In this document: positions 18,104 through 26,854 of the stretch, in pieces
Position numbering within the stretch: position 1 is the first letter of the stretch
Layout: the number at the start of each line of letters is the position of its first letter
NCBI RefSeq assembly: GCF_002795245.1
Contig: NZ_PGVG01000014.1
Coordinates: forward strand, 1 to 64,000
Source: Bradyrhizobium forestalis
Lineage (GTDB): Bacteria; Pseudomonadota; Alphaproteobacteria; Rhizobiales; Xanthobacteraceae
Direction of reading: 5' to 3'
DNA length: 64,000 bases
The notes under the pieces: model-generated
What the model saw: only the letters and a program-made list of their open reading frames with translations
Told to the model about the DNA's origin: nothing
The model's database searches: none
Position numbers and translations under genes: made by a program

Positions 18104-19903
18104 CTAGGCGTTAGCGCCTGCGGCTTGCAAGCGCTCGGATTCGATGCGAGCCTTTAGGTTATTCAGATAATCCTCCGCGTAGGACTGGGCCACCGAAACA
18201 GGCAGGTTGATGCCGGCCGTCGCGGCTTCTTGAATTGCCTGCTTCACCAAGCCTTCTCGCATTGCTAATTTGACCTCAGGTCCGGCGATGCAGCCCACCG
18301 CCTGTGCCGCAAGGCTCAGCCCGGCTTCTTCCAGCGCTTGCTTTATGTTGCCACCACTGATGGCAGTATGAAGAAGATTTGCGGCTTGCGCCTCGGCTTC
18401 GAGCACCATCGACGCCAGATCGGCCAATTCACCCAAGCCTGGAATCAAGCCAAGTACACCGACTGCCGTCGCGGCCCAGTCGAATACCTTAGAGCCAACT
18501 TTGAGCACGTCATTAAGTGCGTGCATGAAGGCGCCACCGTTCTTTTTGGGAGACTTGATGTCGGGCTGGTCTGCCATGCCCATCGTCATGTCCGCGACAG
18601 CGTCCTGCTCGGCAGGCGTTCGGACGGCATGCGTCTTCACTTGGTGAACGGTGCGGTTCGCACCCGACATGTTGTTGAAGAACTGGTTGAAGTCGCTGTT
18701 GCTGATGTTGCCGGAATCGACCGTATGGCCACCACCGAAGTCGAAGAACTTGTGGTGGGTTTTGTAGCCCGTAATCGCGTTGTTCATCAACCCGAACAAC
18801 ACAGGATCGGAGAGCAGCTGGGAGGCCGCCTTTCGCACCTCAGGCGCGAGGCTCTTATCATCGACCATGCTCGCCAGCTTTTCCCGGGTCAGGTCACCCT
18901 TTCCGAAGAAAGCGTTTTTGTTCTTGCTGATCGTATTGAGCGTATCGAGCTCGGCTTGCGTGAGATTGATCGATGATGAAGCAACCTGCAGGAAGTCCTC
19001 TTTGTGGACCTTGTCTATCGAGCCACCGTACAACTGCTTCCATTCATCCGGGTGGTCGAGGAAGTATTGAGCGGCCGCGAGGACCTGTGGCGGGCATTTG
19101 CCGGTTTTAGCTTCGCCGTCGACGATCCGCTTGAAATCCGCAAGGCTCAGGTTCTTAGGCAGGTTGTCGGCATAGCGATAGAGCTCGCGCAATGCATCGG
19201 TCTGGGTCATAACCGATGGCTCGCCATTCCGGGTGCCGTCGGAAGGGATGTAGTTTTGCGTATAGCTCTCTGCCCGCTGCTCCTGGAAAGCAGCAACCTG
19301 AGGGTGGTGATCGGAGAAGCCGGAGAGATCACCTGCTTTGATCTTCCCGCCGCAGCGGCCGTCACCTTGCGAGCCTATCGCATAGAAGAGCTCTGGGTCC
19401 TGTTGCAACGCCTCGATCGCCGCCTTTAGATCCGGCGGTGTGGAGGGATCGTTGGCCAAATCTCCAAGAGATTTCCAATCCAGCGGGCATTTGTCTTTGT
19501 GTCGGTTCAGCACCGACACAATCTCCAGCTCGGCATCAGTCAGTGTGCCGCTGTTCCACGTGATCCTGGAGCTTTGTACGGGTGCCTCTGCAATCTTCGG
19601 GGCGCTCGCAGCGGAGGAGGACTCCGCGGAGGATGTTTCTGGGGCCTGCTGACATGCGTCCAGTGCGGCCTTGATCTCCGGCGGAAGGATGTTCCGCACC
19701 TCCTGCGTGAGTTCCTCCGTCAGCTGCTTGACCGAGTCTGCAGCCGGCGGATCCTGTGGAGTGGAACGGTCATCGGCATTGTCTTTCAACGAGAAACTAG
19801 CCAGCATCGCCTCGAAGTTTGAAAGATCCCGCGCCGATGAGGGTCCGGGGGCCAGACCGGACAAACTCGAGCTGGCGGTTAGCGATAGGTTGTTGACTGA
19901 CAT
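18104..19903 (-). CDS. nopX: NopX, type III translocon protein (HrpF family)
   Basis: A 599-residue protein from ATG 19903, preceded by AGAGGA. The N-terminus (MSVNNLSLTASSSLSGLAPG) is Ser-rich, as in type III substrates. The middle contains the NopX/HrpF signature region CGGKIKAGDLSGFSDHHPQV with repeated helical EF-like segments. Near residues 485-515 a hydrophobic stretch (DWAATAVGVLGLIPGLGELA) is the likely membrane-insertion part of the translocon. NopX inserts into the host membrane with partner proteins so that effectors can cross. A tts box lies about 174 bases upstream. The gene is intact and of normal size. Its presence separates this strain from rhizobia that have a type III system but no nopX. 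Confidence 0.93.
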   Translation of the reverse strand: MSVNNLSLTASSSLSGLAPGPSSARDLSNFEAMLASFSLKDNADDRSTPQDPPAADSVKQLTEELTQEVRNILPPEIKAALDACQQAPETSSAESSSAASAPKIAEAPVQSSRITWNSGTLTDAELEIVSVLNRHKDKCPLDWKSLGDLANDPSTPPDLKAAIEALQQDPELFYAIGSQGDGRCGGKIKAGDLSGFSDHHPQVAAFQEQRAESYTQNYIPSDGTRNGEPSVMTQTDALRELYRYADNLPKNLSLADFKRIVDGEAKTGKCPPQVLAAAQYFLDHPDEWKQLYGGSIDKVHKEDFLQVASSSINLTQAELDTLNTISKNKNAFFGKGDLTREKLASMVDDKSLAPEVRKAASQLLSDPVLFGLMNNAITGYKTHHKFFDFGGGHTVDSGNISNSDFNQFFNNMSGANRTVHQVKTHAVRTPAEQDAVADMTMGMADQPDIKSPKKNGGAFMHALNDVLKVGSKVFDWAATAVGVLGLIPGLGELADLASMVLEAEAQAANLLHTAISGGNIKQALEEAGLSLAAQAVGCIAGPEVKLAMREGLVKQAIQEAATAGINLPVSVAQSYAEDYLNNLKARIESERLQAAGANA

Positions 19904-20076
19904 TATACGTCCTCTGATTTGAGATCGCACCACAAGCCGGTCATGTGGCGCAGCCCGAGAATCGCGACGAACAACGAGCAAGAAACACTCGCTTCCGATT
20001 GCTCAGTGCGCCCCCAGCGCTCGGTTCCGCTACAATCTATAGGCACATCGCCGTCTAGATATTCACGCCACATGGT

Positions 20077-20106
20077 AGGTTCGATTAGCTTTCCAAAAGC
20101 TGACGG
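20077..20106 (-). promoter_or_regulatory. tts box upstream of nopX
   Basis: On the minus strand the core reads GTCAGCTTTTGGAAAGCT, one or two changes from the consensus (GG for CG). It is oriented toward nopX and about 174 bases from its ATG. Confidence 0.85.
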
Positions 20107-20503
20107 CGCCCAGAGGTTTCACAACGAGACGCGCAATGATGGTGTGCGAGGCGGTGATGGGTTCTCGATATCGGAATCGGCTTGCTTGTTATGCTCGATC
20201 GCTCGCCTCCGGGCCAACTAGGTCGATTAGCGAGGCCGTGTCTGCCGCTCTGCAGATGGTCACGTGCGCTGATTCGTGAAACAACGTCGCAGGTCTCTGC
20301 AGCATCCTATGGTGAAATCACCCACGCGTAGCGACCTCGCGCCTGCGCCCAACGAGAGTGTTGGCGCTTGCTTAGATGCTCGAAAGAGTCCGACGGTGTT
20401 GTGCGGACCCTATTGCCCCGAGCGGATCGAAGCTCAGCTGCACTCCGCATTCTTCATGTCATCATGCTTAGCCGATTGGCGAGTGTTCGCTCGAACCTAC
20501 GGG

Positions 20504-21077
20504 TCAAAGGCAAGGGTCCAGCGACGGTTTGAGACGAATAACACCTTCTTCTCGCCATTCCGCCGTGTGAGGCACACCCAGGATGGTGAACGTTGTTGTC
20601 CGGACACCCCTGGTAGGTTTGAGATCGCAGCTTCTTAGCATTTCGATCTGAGCGGGCGTAGCTGTTTGGCCAGTGAAGACCCAGTCGTCCTTGGCGCGAC
20701 GACCGTTCGCCATGGCGAAATCTCCAATTTCCGGCGGAGCAACCCCTGCGTGCAATGTGGGCCCGGCTTGAGACGGTCCAGCGTGAGGTGACCCGGCCCG
20801 CATGAACCAAGGCTCAAGATCTTGCCAAACTCCGAGATCGGAGGCGTCCGCGCGGTGTTGAGCGATCGGCTGTTGGGAATTGGACCGCTCGCCGCCGCTC
20901 AATGATGGCTCGACACGCGATGCTGCCTCCGAGTTCCTGCCCAATTAGGCCCTGGCTGTATTCGGGTATTTCATGCAATGCCATTAGTTCACGCTCAAAC
21001 TCCCTTGGACCGGCGGGCGATGAGGACGAGTGGGACGCTGGGCTGTTGTCCGCCCGGCTTAGCGCGTCGAAGTCCAT
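20504..21077 (-). pseudogene. Frameshifted effector-like gene with one copy of a shared module
   Basis: The gene starts at ATG 21077 behind a strong AAGGAGG (MDFDALSRADNSPASHSSSS), with a Ser-rich N-terminus typical of type III substrates. It stays open in this frame to 20814. The protein-like continuation is in another frame, which opens after a TAA near 20950 (EIGDFAMANGRRAKDDWVFT) and ends at 20504. The two frames overlap between about 20947 and 20814, so one frameshift lies there. The C-terminus (ATPAQIEMLRSCDLKPTRGV, then TAEWREEGVIRLKP) aligns with the second module of the intact protein at 59606 (ATPALMDKLREEGFMPT, then KAELAEGGFVKL). A tts box stands 228 bases upstream. Family unknown to me; a sequencing error could also explain the break. 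Confidence 0.65.
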
Positions 21078-21304
21078 CCTGTTCCTCCTTTTGGACAACG
21101 GAGTGGCTTTCATTCTTATGCGACGAAGCTCATTTGCATGACGGACTTCATGCAGTTGTTCAAAAGCTCGCATGAGGCGCTAAAGTGGCAAAGCACGCTC
21201 ACCGATGCTGCTGGCTAGAATTCTGGTTCGCATCAGTGGCTCCGGTTTGGACGTTTATTGCGCCACCCTGCGGCATCGGCCATCTACACATCCGCGCTCT
21301 GAAA

Positions 21305-21334
21305 ATGCAGCAGTAGCTTTCGAAAAGCTGACAG
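21305..21334 (-). promoter_or_regulatory. tts box upstream of the effector-like gene
   Basis: On the minus strand the core GTCAGCTTTTCGAAAGCT matches the TtsI consensus at every fixed position. It points to the gene starting at 21077. Confidence 0.88.
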
Positions 21335-21386
21335 AGGGCATAAGCAGACGCATTGCATCTCTTCCAGGCCATCCATTGCCATCAGG

Positions 21387-22088
21387 TCATTTCTTACCTG
21401 CATCAGGTGTGTGAACCACGCCGTCTTGATGTGGTGCCTCCGGCGAAGGAGCATCGTTCGGTCGTCCTTCTCGAATGACCACGCTGGAGGATCCCCGAAA
21501 CAGCATCAAAACCGACTCGTGCGGCGGCTTTTCGGTACCGCTCGGGCTTCGCCGTGCCTGTGCCTCCGCCGCAAGCCCTTTTACTGTTTGCTCCACAAGC
21601 GCGACAAAGCGGGGTGGACCGGAGGCGAAGACGAGGCCATCTCCCGGTACGGGTCTCACGATGTAACGCTCGTCGGAGATGTTGAGCGCATCGAGTGCCG
21701 CCTTGAACGCATCAAAGCTGATTGGACTCAAGACCAAAAGGCGGCTTTGCGCCTCATGCGCATCGGATACGTAGAGCACCAGCCCATCGTAGTACCATTG
21801 AAGATTGTAGAGATTAATCAACCGTTCGAGGAACTCTCGCGGTGGGAGATCCGGCATTCGCCCGCGAATCCGCCCCTTCACCCCGGTGCTGACATTGACC
21901 CTGATCTTTAGGTTGTTGCCGAATTCCTGCAGTGCGGCCCCGAGGTCCTGATCCAGAACTGTGTAACTATAAGGCGTCGATGGCAGCGCCAGGGGAGCGC
22001 CGAGCGCCTCAACGACGCCAAAGCAAATGAAAACACCAGCGTAGAGAACTTTCGTCAAGATGTGGAGCCTTGTGGATGGGATGAGCAT
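21387..22088 (-). CDS. rhcC1: RhcC1 (NolW), N-terminal secretin part
   Basis: A 233-residue protein from ATG 22088 (TTG 22115 is an alternative). A signal peptide (LTKVLYAGVFICFGVVEALG) is followed by the short secretin N-terminal domains: YTVLDQDLGAALQEFGNNLK (N0/STN-like) and LINLYNLQWYYDGLVLYVSD (N1). It stops before any membrane-spanning secretin domain. In rhizobial systems SctC is split: RhcC1 supplies this part and RhcC2 the pore. It is transcribed away from nopB, across a 180-base intergenic region. A Pro/Gly/Asp-rich tail ends the protein. Confidence 0.92.
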   Translation of the reverse strand: MLIPSTRLHILTKVLYAGVFICFGVVEALGAPLALPSTPYSYTVLDQDLGAALQEFGNNLKIRVNVSTGVKGRIRGRMPDLPPREFLERLINLYNLQWYYDGLVLYVSDAHEAQSRLLVLSPISFDAFKAALDALNISDERYIVRPVPGDGLVFASGPPRFVALVEQTVKGLAAEAQARRSPSGTEKPPHESVLMLFRGSSSVVIREGRPNDAPSPEAPHQDGVVHTPDAGKK

Positions 22089-22197
22089 TCCAGCTATTTT
22101 TGCACTTGAGAACAAGCACCGGAATTCGTCCCAAAATGTGGAAGCCGATGCTTCGTTCCAGATTGGAAGCTACCCGTGATCATTAGATGACAGATGC

Positions 22198-22227
22198 TCG
22201 TCAGTTTTTGGTCAGCTTGCTTCTCCA
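22198..22227 (+). promoter_or_regulatory. tts box upstream of the nopB-rhc operon
   Basis: The site TCGTCAGTTTTTGGTCAGCT keeps GTCAG, the central T tract, GG as in the nopX box, and AGCT. It is weaker than the others but lies 40-50 bases before nopB in the right direction, the place where a TtsI site is expected. Confidence 0.7.
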
Positions 22228-22268
22228 AGGTGCGGCCCTTCGTGTGAACGAACGGCTCATCTCACCAC

Positions 22269-22799
22269 GTGACAGAAATGATTTCCTCCATGCTGTTTGG
22301 CGTTACGTCGATCTCTGCCAACTCCGTCGAGTGTGCCTCCAACGGCTGTTCGCCGGCACACGCTCAGTTTGGCGAGAGTCTTGCGCAGGCGGCCTCGAAC
22401 CAAGGTGTCGCCTCTTCTGTGACCGAGCACGCGCCAGCTCCATCGCTGCCGGAAGTGCAGCGCGCAGTGGCGCCGGCGAGCCCGCTAGGCGATCGCGTCC
22501 TTCAGAGCATTTCTGCTATTCACCAGGGCAAACCATTTCCGTCGGGTGCAGTTTCGCCGGCGCTCGTCGGCGAGCCTGATCCTACCAAGAATCTGCAGCT
22601 TGGGCCGGCCGCGCAACCGGTCTTGCGTGTGCAGCAAGTGGAGGTACATCCAGTGGGCAAACCGGAGGGTGCGGATCATTTCGACTCGGCGCTGACGAAT
22701 CTGCGGGATGTTTACAACGGCGTCATCCAGGTTTCGCTCATCTCCAAGGGGACAGGTGCTGTCAGTTCATCCCTGAATAAGCTTCTATCGGCGGGCTGA
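22269..22799 (+). CDS. nopB: NopB (NolB), type III secreted inner-rod-like protein
   Basis: A 173-176 residue protein. The start is either GTG 22269 or ATG 22278 (MISSMLFGVTSISANS); neither has a clear ribosome binding site. The N-terminus is Ser-rich without a signal peptide. The C-terminal helix ends LRDVYNGVIQVSLISKGTGA, typical of SctI/rod proteins. NolB is the first gene of the conserved rhizobial order nolB-nolT-nolU-nolV-rhcN, which is followed exactly here. A tts box stands just upstream. Confidence 0.88.
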   Translation: MTEMISSMLFGVTSISANSVECASNGCSPAHAQFGESLAQAASNQGVASSVTEHAPAPSLPEVQRAVAPASPLGDRVLQSISAIHQGKPFPSGAVSPALVGEPDPTKNLQLGPAAQPVLRVQQVEVHPVGKPEGADHFDSALTNLRDVYNGVIQVSLISKGTGAVSSSLNKLLSAG

Positions 22800-22807
22800 G
22801 TGGGCCG

Positions 22808-23671
22808 TTGGCTGTCTTGACGAAAGACAAGATCGGTAATGGCCGGCCCGCAAGAAAGCGGCTTGATGCTCTCGTCCTGTTGCTGCTTTCGCTGACCCTC
22901 GCCGGTTGCAAAGCTGATCTGTATACCAAAGTTCAGGAGCGTGAAGCCAACGAGATGCTTGGGCTGCTCCTGAGCAAGGGCGTCGATGCCATCCGTGTCG
23001 TCGGTAAGGATGGGACCAGCACAATTCAGGTGGAAGAAAGGCAGCTCGCCTACTCAATCGAGGTGCTGAATGACCATGGCTTGCCGCGCCAATCCTTCAA
23101 GAGCCTTGGTGAGGTGTTCAAGGGGGCGGGCCTCGTTGCCTCTCCGGTTGAGGAGCGAGCCCGCTACGTCTACGCTCTCAGTGAAGAATTGTCGCGCACG
23201 ATCAACGATATCGATGGGGTTCTCTCCGCCCGTGTTCATGTCGTTCTGCCGAAGAATGATCTTTTGCGACAGGATGCAACACCGTCCTCGGCGTCCGTTT
23301 TCATTCGACACGCCTCCAACGCGAAGCTCTCAGCCTTGCTGCCGCAGATCAAGATGCTCGTCGCCAATAGCATCGAAGGTCTATCGTACGACAAGGTGAC
23401 GGTCGTGTTCGTGCCGGTTGAGCGAGCTCAGCATGAGGCCTCCGTTGTGCCTGCGGCAGCTTCCGCAGAACCAACCAAATTCGTCGCAACTCACATTGCG
23501 ATCGGTGCAGGAGGTGTGCTCGCCGCGTTGGGCATTCTATCTTACGTACTGCTGAGCACACGTGGGCGACAGCTTCGTCAATCCTGGCGCAAAGTGACAA
23601 ATCTCGGCAGAGGTGCCAGCAAGCCAGCGGTCCAGTCCGCCGGCAAAAAACTGTCCTCCGATCCGAAATAG
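22808..23671 (+). CDS. rhcJ: RhcJ (NolT), inner-membrane ring lipoprotein (SctJ)
   Basis: A 287-residue YscJ/FliF-family protein. The signal peptide ends in a lipobox, LTLAGC (Cys about 34), followed by KADLYTKVQEREANEMLGLL, the typical SctJ start of the mature protein. Ring-building modules follow (YSIEVLNDHGLPRQSF, SALLPQIKMLVANSIEGLSY). A C-terminal membrane segment (GAGGVLAALGILSYVLL) and a basic cytoplasmic tail finish it. The start is probably TTG 22808; no ATG gives a correct signal peptide. Only eight bases separate it from nopB. Confidence 0.93.
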   Translation: MAVLTKDKIGNGRPARKRLDALVLLLLSLTLAGCKADLYTKVQEREANEMLGLLLSKGVDAIRVVGKDGTSTIQVEERQLAYSIEVLNDHGLPRQSFKSLGEVFKGAGLVASPVEERARYVYALSEELSRTINDIDGVLSARVHVVLPKNDLLRQDATPSSASVFIRHASNAKLSALLPQIKMLVANSIEGLSYDKVTVVFVPVERAQHEASVVPAAASAEPTKFVATHIAIGAGGVLAALGILSYVLLSTRGRQLRQSWRKVTNLGRGASKPAVQSAGKKLSSDPK

Positions 23672-23692
23672 GCGGCAAGCAGGTCCGTATCG

Positions 23693-24313
23693 ATGGCATC
23701 CACTGATCCAAATCATTCACTCAACCCGCATCCCGATCGCGTGCGCGAGCTTGCCGCTTTGATTCATCCCGGCCGGTTTGCCGGCCATCTTGATGGGCTC
23801 CTGTCGGCCGCCACAGTGCTGCAGTTGCGGAAGTCTCCGAGACTGCAGCAAAGACTGGTCGAATTGCTAATGGGCAGTGAGCTGGTCTCGAACGGAACCG
23901 ACTGGGGTAAGGACGTTCTGCTCGGGCATGATCCGCGTCGGGCGGCCCTGCTCGCCGGCAGTATCTGGCATGCGCGTTCGGTGCTCAAGCTTGTGTCAAA
24001 GCACGATGTAGCGATTCTGATCGAAAATATTGGTGCCGAAGCTCATGCTTTCGCAATCCGACACTTATCCAGCGCCGTCGCAACCACATCGATTGACGAT
24101 CCGCAGAAGCTCGCGAACCAGATTGAACATGACGGATGTGCCTGCCTTGGTGCTTGGCTCAAGGACGCAACAGAGCTTGACCGTGTGCGCGTTCTTTTTC
24201 GCTTACCTGTGGGGACCACCGCGGAATCCCCAGCAGCCGAACACCACAATTCAGCGGGTCAGTTACTGTCTTTGGTGGTGGCGCACTTGGCCACGGAGGA
24301 GCCAGCGGTATGA
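23693..24313 (+). CDS. nolU: NolU, sorting-platform accessory protein (SctK-like)
   Basis: A 206-residue soluble protein in the conserved place between rhcJ and nolV. It is helical, with no catalytic motif (for example HARSVLKLVSKHDVAILIEN). NolU belongs to the SctK/HrpD type, which links the cytoplasmic sorting platform to the inner ring. The stop codon overlaps the nolV start (ATGA), so translation is coupled. Confidence 0.88.
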   Translation: MASTDPNHSLNPHPDRVRELAALIHPGRFAGHLDGLLSAATVLQLRKSPRLQQRLVELLMGSELVSNGTDWGKDVLLGHDPRRAALLAGSIWHARSVLKLVSKHDVAILIENIGAEAHAFAIRHLSSAVATTSIDDPQKLANQIEHDGCACLGAWLKDATELDRVRVLFRLPVGTTAESPAAEHHNSAGQLLSLVVAHLATEEPAV

Positions 24314-24933
24314 CGGCCAACGAAACAGTCTTGCCAGATAGCCCGCGGATACGGCCGCTTGGTCCGCTCATACCAGCCGCGGAACTCGGTATCTGGTACA
24401 ATGCGGTGCAGACGCGCGCGCTAGCCGAGCGGTATCTGCGGCAGGTTCGCAGTTGGGCAAGAAAAGCCTATCAGCAGGAGCGGGAGCGCGGCCATTGCGA
24501 AGGTCTTAGGTCAGGCTCGGACGAAATGGCACAGCTGGTCGCCCGAGCTGCTTCCGATGTGGCCCGGCGAAAAGCCGTTCTGCAACGGGAGTTGCCACAG
24601 CTCGTGATTGAGATATTGACCGATTTGTTGGGCTCCTTTGATCCGGGTGAGATGTTGGTAAGGACCGTTCGTCACGCCATCGAGCAAAGATATGGCAGCG
24701 CAGAAGTATGCCTTCACGTGTCTCCTGTGAATGCTGATGCACTAAGGCATGAATTCGTGGCGTTCGATGGAACGGATAGTCGGCCGAAAGTCAGAATTGA
24801 TCCGGACCCGGCCGTGGGGCCTGACCAGTGCGTTCTGTGGAGTGAGTTCGGCAGTGTCGATTTAGGACTTGCCGCGCAGCTCCGCACATTGCGTCTCAGC
24901 CTTAACCCATCTTCTCAGGAAAGCGCTCCGTGA
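24310..24933 (+). CDS. nolV: NolV, ATPase stator (SctL)
   Basis: A 207-residue HrpE/YscL/FliH-family protein. It has an N-terminal Arg/Glu-rich helical stalk (RSWARKAYQQERERGHCEGL) and a C-terminal domain with FDPGEMLVRTVRHAIEQRYG. It regulates and anchors the ATPase RhcN. The start overlaps the nolU stop by four bases, and the stop overlaps the rhcN GTG start (GTGA). Confidence 0.92.
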   Translation: MTANETVLPDSPRIRPLGPLIPAAELGIWYNAVQTRALAERYLRQVRSWARKAYQQERERGHCEGLRSGSDEMAQLVARAASDVARRKAVLQRELPQLVIEILTDLLGSFDPGEMLVRTVRHAIEQRYGSAEVCLHVSPVNADALRHEFVAFDGTDSRPKVRIDPDPAVGPDQCVLWSEFGSVDLGLAAQLRTLRLSLNPSSQESAP

Positions 24934-26285
24934 CGACGCAACGATCAGGCCATGATCAATCGGCCGGAGAAGGAGATGTGCATGCGGCGATAGCATCTCT
25001 AAGACTCGCAGCAAAGGATGTCGATACGCGTGCCGTGCGGGGGCGGATCACGCGTGCGATCGGCACCTTGCTCCATGCCGTGTTGCCAGGGGCCCGTGTT
25101 GGAGAACTTTGCCTATTGCAGGATCACGCTTCCGGATGGTCACTTGAGGCGGAAGTCATTGGTTTGCTGCCGGACGGGGTGTTGCTGACGCCCATTGGCG
25201 ATATGGTAGGCTTGTCCCACCGCGCGGAAGTGCTCCCGACCGGGCGCATGCAGGAGGTGTCAGTCGGGCCCGACCTGCTCGGCCGCGTGATCGATAGCTT
25301 CGGCCGTCCACTCGATGGCAAGGGGCCGATAAAGACGGTCCACACGTGTCCGCTCCGCGGCAAGGCGCCCAACCCGATGAGGCGGCGTGACATCGAGCAG
25401 CCGTTCCCGCTCGGCGTTCGCGTGCTGGATGGACTTCTGACGTGTGGCGAAGGTCAGCGGATCGGAATCTATGGAGATGCCGGTTGCGGTAAGTCGACGC
25501 TGATGGCGCAAATTGTAAAAGGCGCGGCCGCAGATGTCACCGTGGTTGCGCTCATAGGAGAGCGTGGACGCGAGGTGCGTGAATTCATCGAACGTCATAT
25601 TGGAGATGCCCTCGCTCGCACGATCGTTGTCGTTGAGACATCCGATCGATCGGCAATGGAGCGGGCGCAATGCGCTCATATGGCGACCGCACTCGCCGAG
25701 TATTTTCGTGATCAAGGGCTGCAGGTCGTTCTGATGATGGATTCGCTGACGCGCTTTAGCCGTGCGATGCGCGAAATCGGCCTTGCCGCAGGAGAACCTC
25801 CTACCCGGCGCGGCTTTCCTCCTTCCGTCTTTGCGCTGCTGCCTGGTCTGTTGGAGCGTGCGGGTATGGGTGAGCGGGGCTCGATCACGGCATTCTATAC
25901 CGTGCTTGTCGAAGGTGACGGCACGGGCGATCCGATCGCCGAAGAGTCGCGCGGCATTCTCGATGGTCATATCATTCTTTCGCGCGCGCTGGCCTCGCGA
26001 GAGCATTTTCCCGCCATCGACGTGCTGTCGAGCCGAAGTCGTGTCATGGATGCGGTCGCCTCTGGTCCACATCGCAAGGCGGCTTCCGTTTTTCGCGATC
26101 TGCTCTCGCGCTACAATGAGGCTGAGTTCCTGATCAAGGTCGGTGAATACAAGCCGGGCAACGATCCACTGACTGATCGGTCAATCGAGTCAATCGAGGA
26201 ACTGCGCGCATTCTTGCGCCAGGGACAGGACGAGCCGTCTAGCTTTGAGGAGACCGTTTCATGGATGTCGCGTCTGACGGCCTGA
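24930..26285 (+). CDS. rhcN: RhcN, type III secretion ATPase (SctN)
   Basis: A 451-residue FliI/YscN-family ATPase that unfolds and releases substrates from chaperones at the export gate. The Walker A is GDAGCGKST (residues about 182-190). The Walker B region is VVLMMDSLTRFSRAMREIGL, and the family signature AAGEPPTRRGFPPSVFALLP follows. The start is GTG 24930, overlapping the nolV stop. All catalytic elements are intact. The last codons overlap the next gene by 25 bases. Confidence 0.96.
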   Translation: MTTQRSGHDQSAGEGDVHAAIASLRLAAKDVDTRAVRGRITRAIGTLLHAVLPGARVGELCLLQDHASGWSLEAEVIGLLPDGVLLTPIGDMVGLSHRAEVLPTGRMQEVSVGPDLLGRVIDSFGRPLDGKGPIKTVHTCPLRGKAPNPMRRRDIEQPFPLGVRVLDGLLTCGEGQRIGIYGDAGCGKSTLMAQIVKGAAADVTVVALIGERGREVREFIERHIGDALARTIVVVETSDRSAMERAQCAHMATALAEYFRDQGLQVVLMMDSLTRFSRAMREIGLAAGEPPTRRGFPPSVFALLPGLLERAGMGERGSITAFYTVLVEGDGTGDPIAEESRGILDGHIILSRALASREHFPAIDVLSSRSRVMDAVASGPHRKAASVFRDLLSRYNEAEFLIKVGEYKPGNDPLTDRSIESIEELRAFLRQGQDEPSSFEETVSWMSRLTA

Positions 26286-26797
26286 ATCTCGTGCAAGCGT
26301 CGAAATTGCGGCTGGTAAAGGACATGAGAGAGCGAAGCGCGCTTCGTGAATTGTCGAACATGGAAGCCAGGCGCCAAATTGCGGTCGCAGCGCTGCAGCG
26401 AGCGTCTGAGAATCTTAAAGGCGCGGAGAATCGTCGCGCCAAGGCCGAAGCTGAACTTTATCAGGAGCTGGCGTCGCTCGAGATGATGTCCGTGACCGAG
26501 CTCGATCGTCGCTGTCAACTCGTCCTTGGGCGGCTGGCAGCAGAGATCGAATCGGCACGCCAGGCGCGTGAGCAGGCGCGCATCGCGCATGAGCAGGCCC
26601 AGCGGGCGGTGAATGAGGCGCGGACCATATGGGCCAAGCGTTCGGCGGCGAGCCAGAAATGGCAGGAGATTCAGGGCGATGTCCAGCGCACTACCGCTGT
26701 CCGTTCGGAGTTTGCAGCCGAAATCGATGCCGACGATGAGGTTTTGCTCCGATATCGGGGTGGTTCGCGCAGCCAGACGGTCGATGGCTCGAACTAA
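26261..26797 (+). CDS. rhcZ: RhcZ, central stalk protein (SctO/FliJ-like)
   Basis: A 178-residue protein made almost entirely of charged helix (MEARRQIAVAALQRASENLK, ARQAREQARIAHEQAQRAVN), a two-stranded coiled coil as in FliJ/YscO. It sits directly after the ATPase gene, as sctO genes do (y4yJ in NGR234). It is thought to rotate within the ATPase ring and contact SctV. ATG 26261 lies inside the end of rhcN, with GAGGAG ten bases before it. Confidence 0.88.
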   Translation: MDVASDGLNLVQASKLRLVKDMRERSALRELSNMEARRQIAVAALQRASENLKGAENRRAKAEAELYQELASLEMMSVTELDRRCQLVLGRLAAEIESARQAREQARIAHEQAQRAVNEARTIWAKRSAASQKWQEIQGDVQRTTAVRSEFAAEIDADDEVLLRYRGGSRSQTVDGSN

Positions 26798-26854
26798 TGG
26801 CTGGTTCTCTTATCACGTCGCGAGCTGCGCCCGCGGAACCTCTCGATAAATGCC

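Noticed and set aside
25260..26072. Minus-strand open frame of 270 codons
   Set aside because: Antisense to rhcN; no family features.
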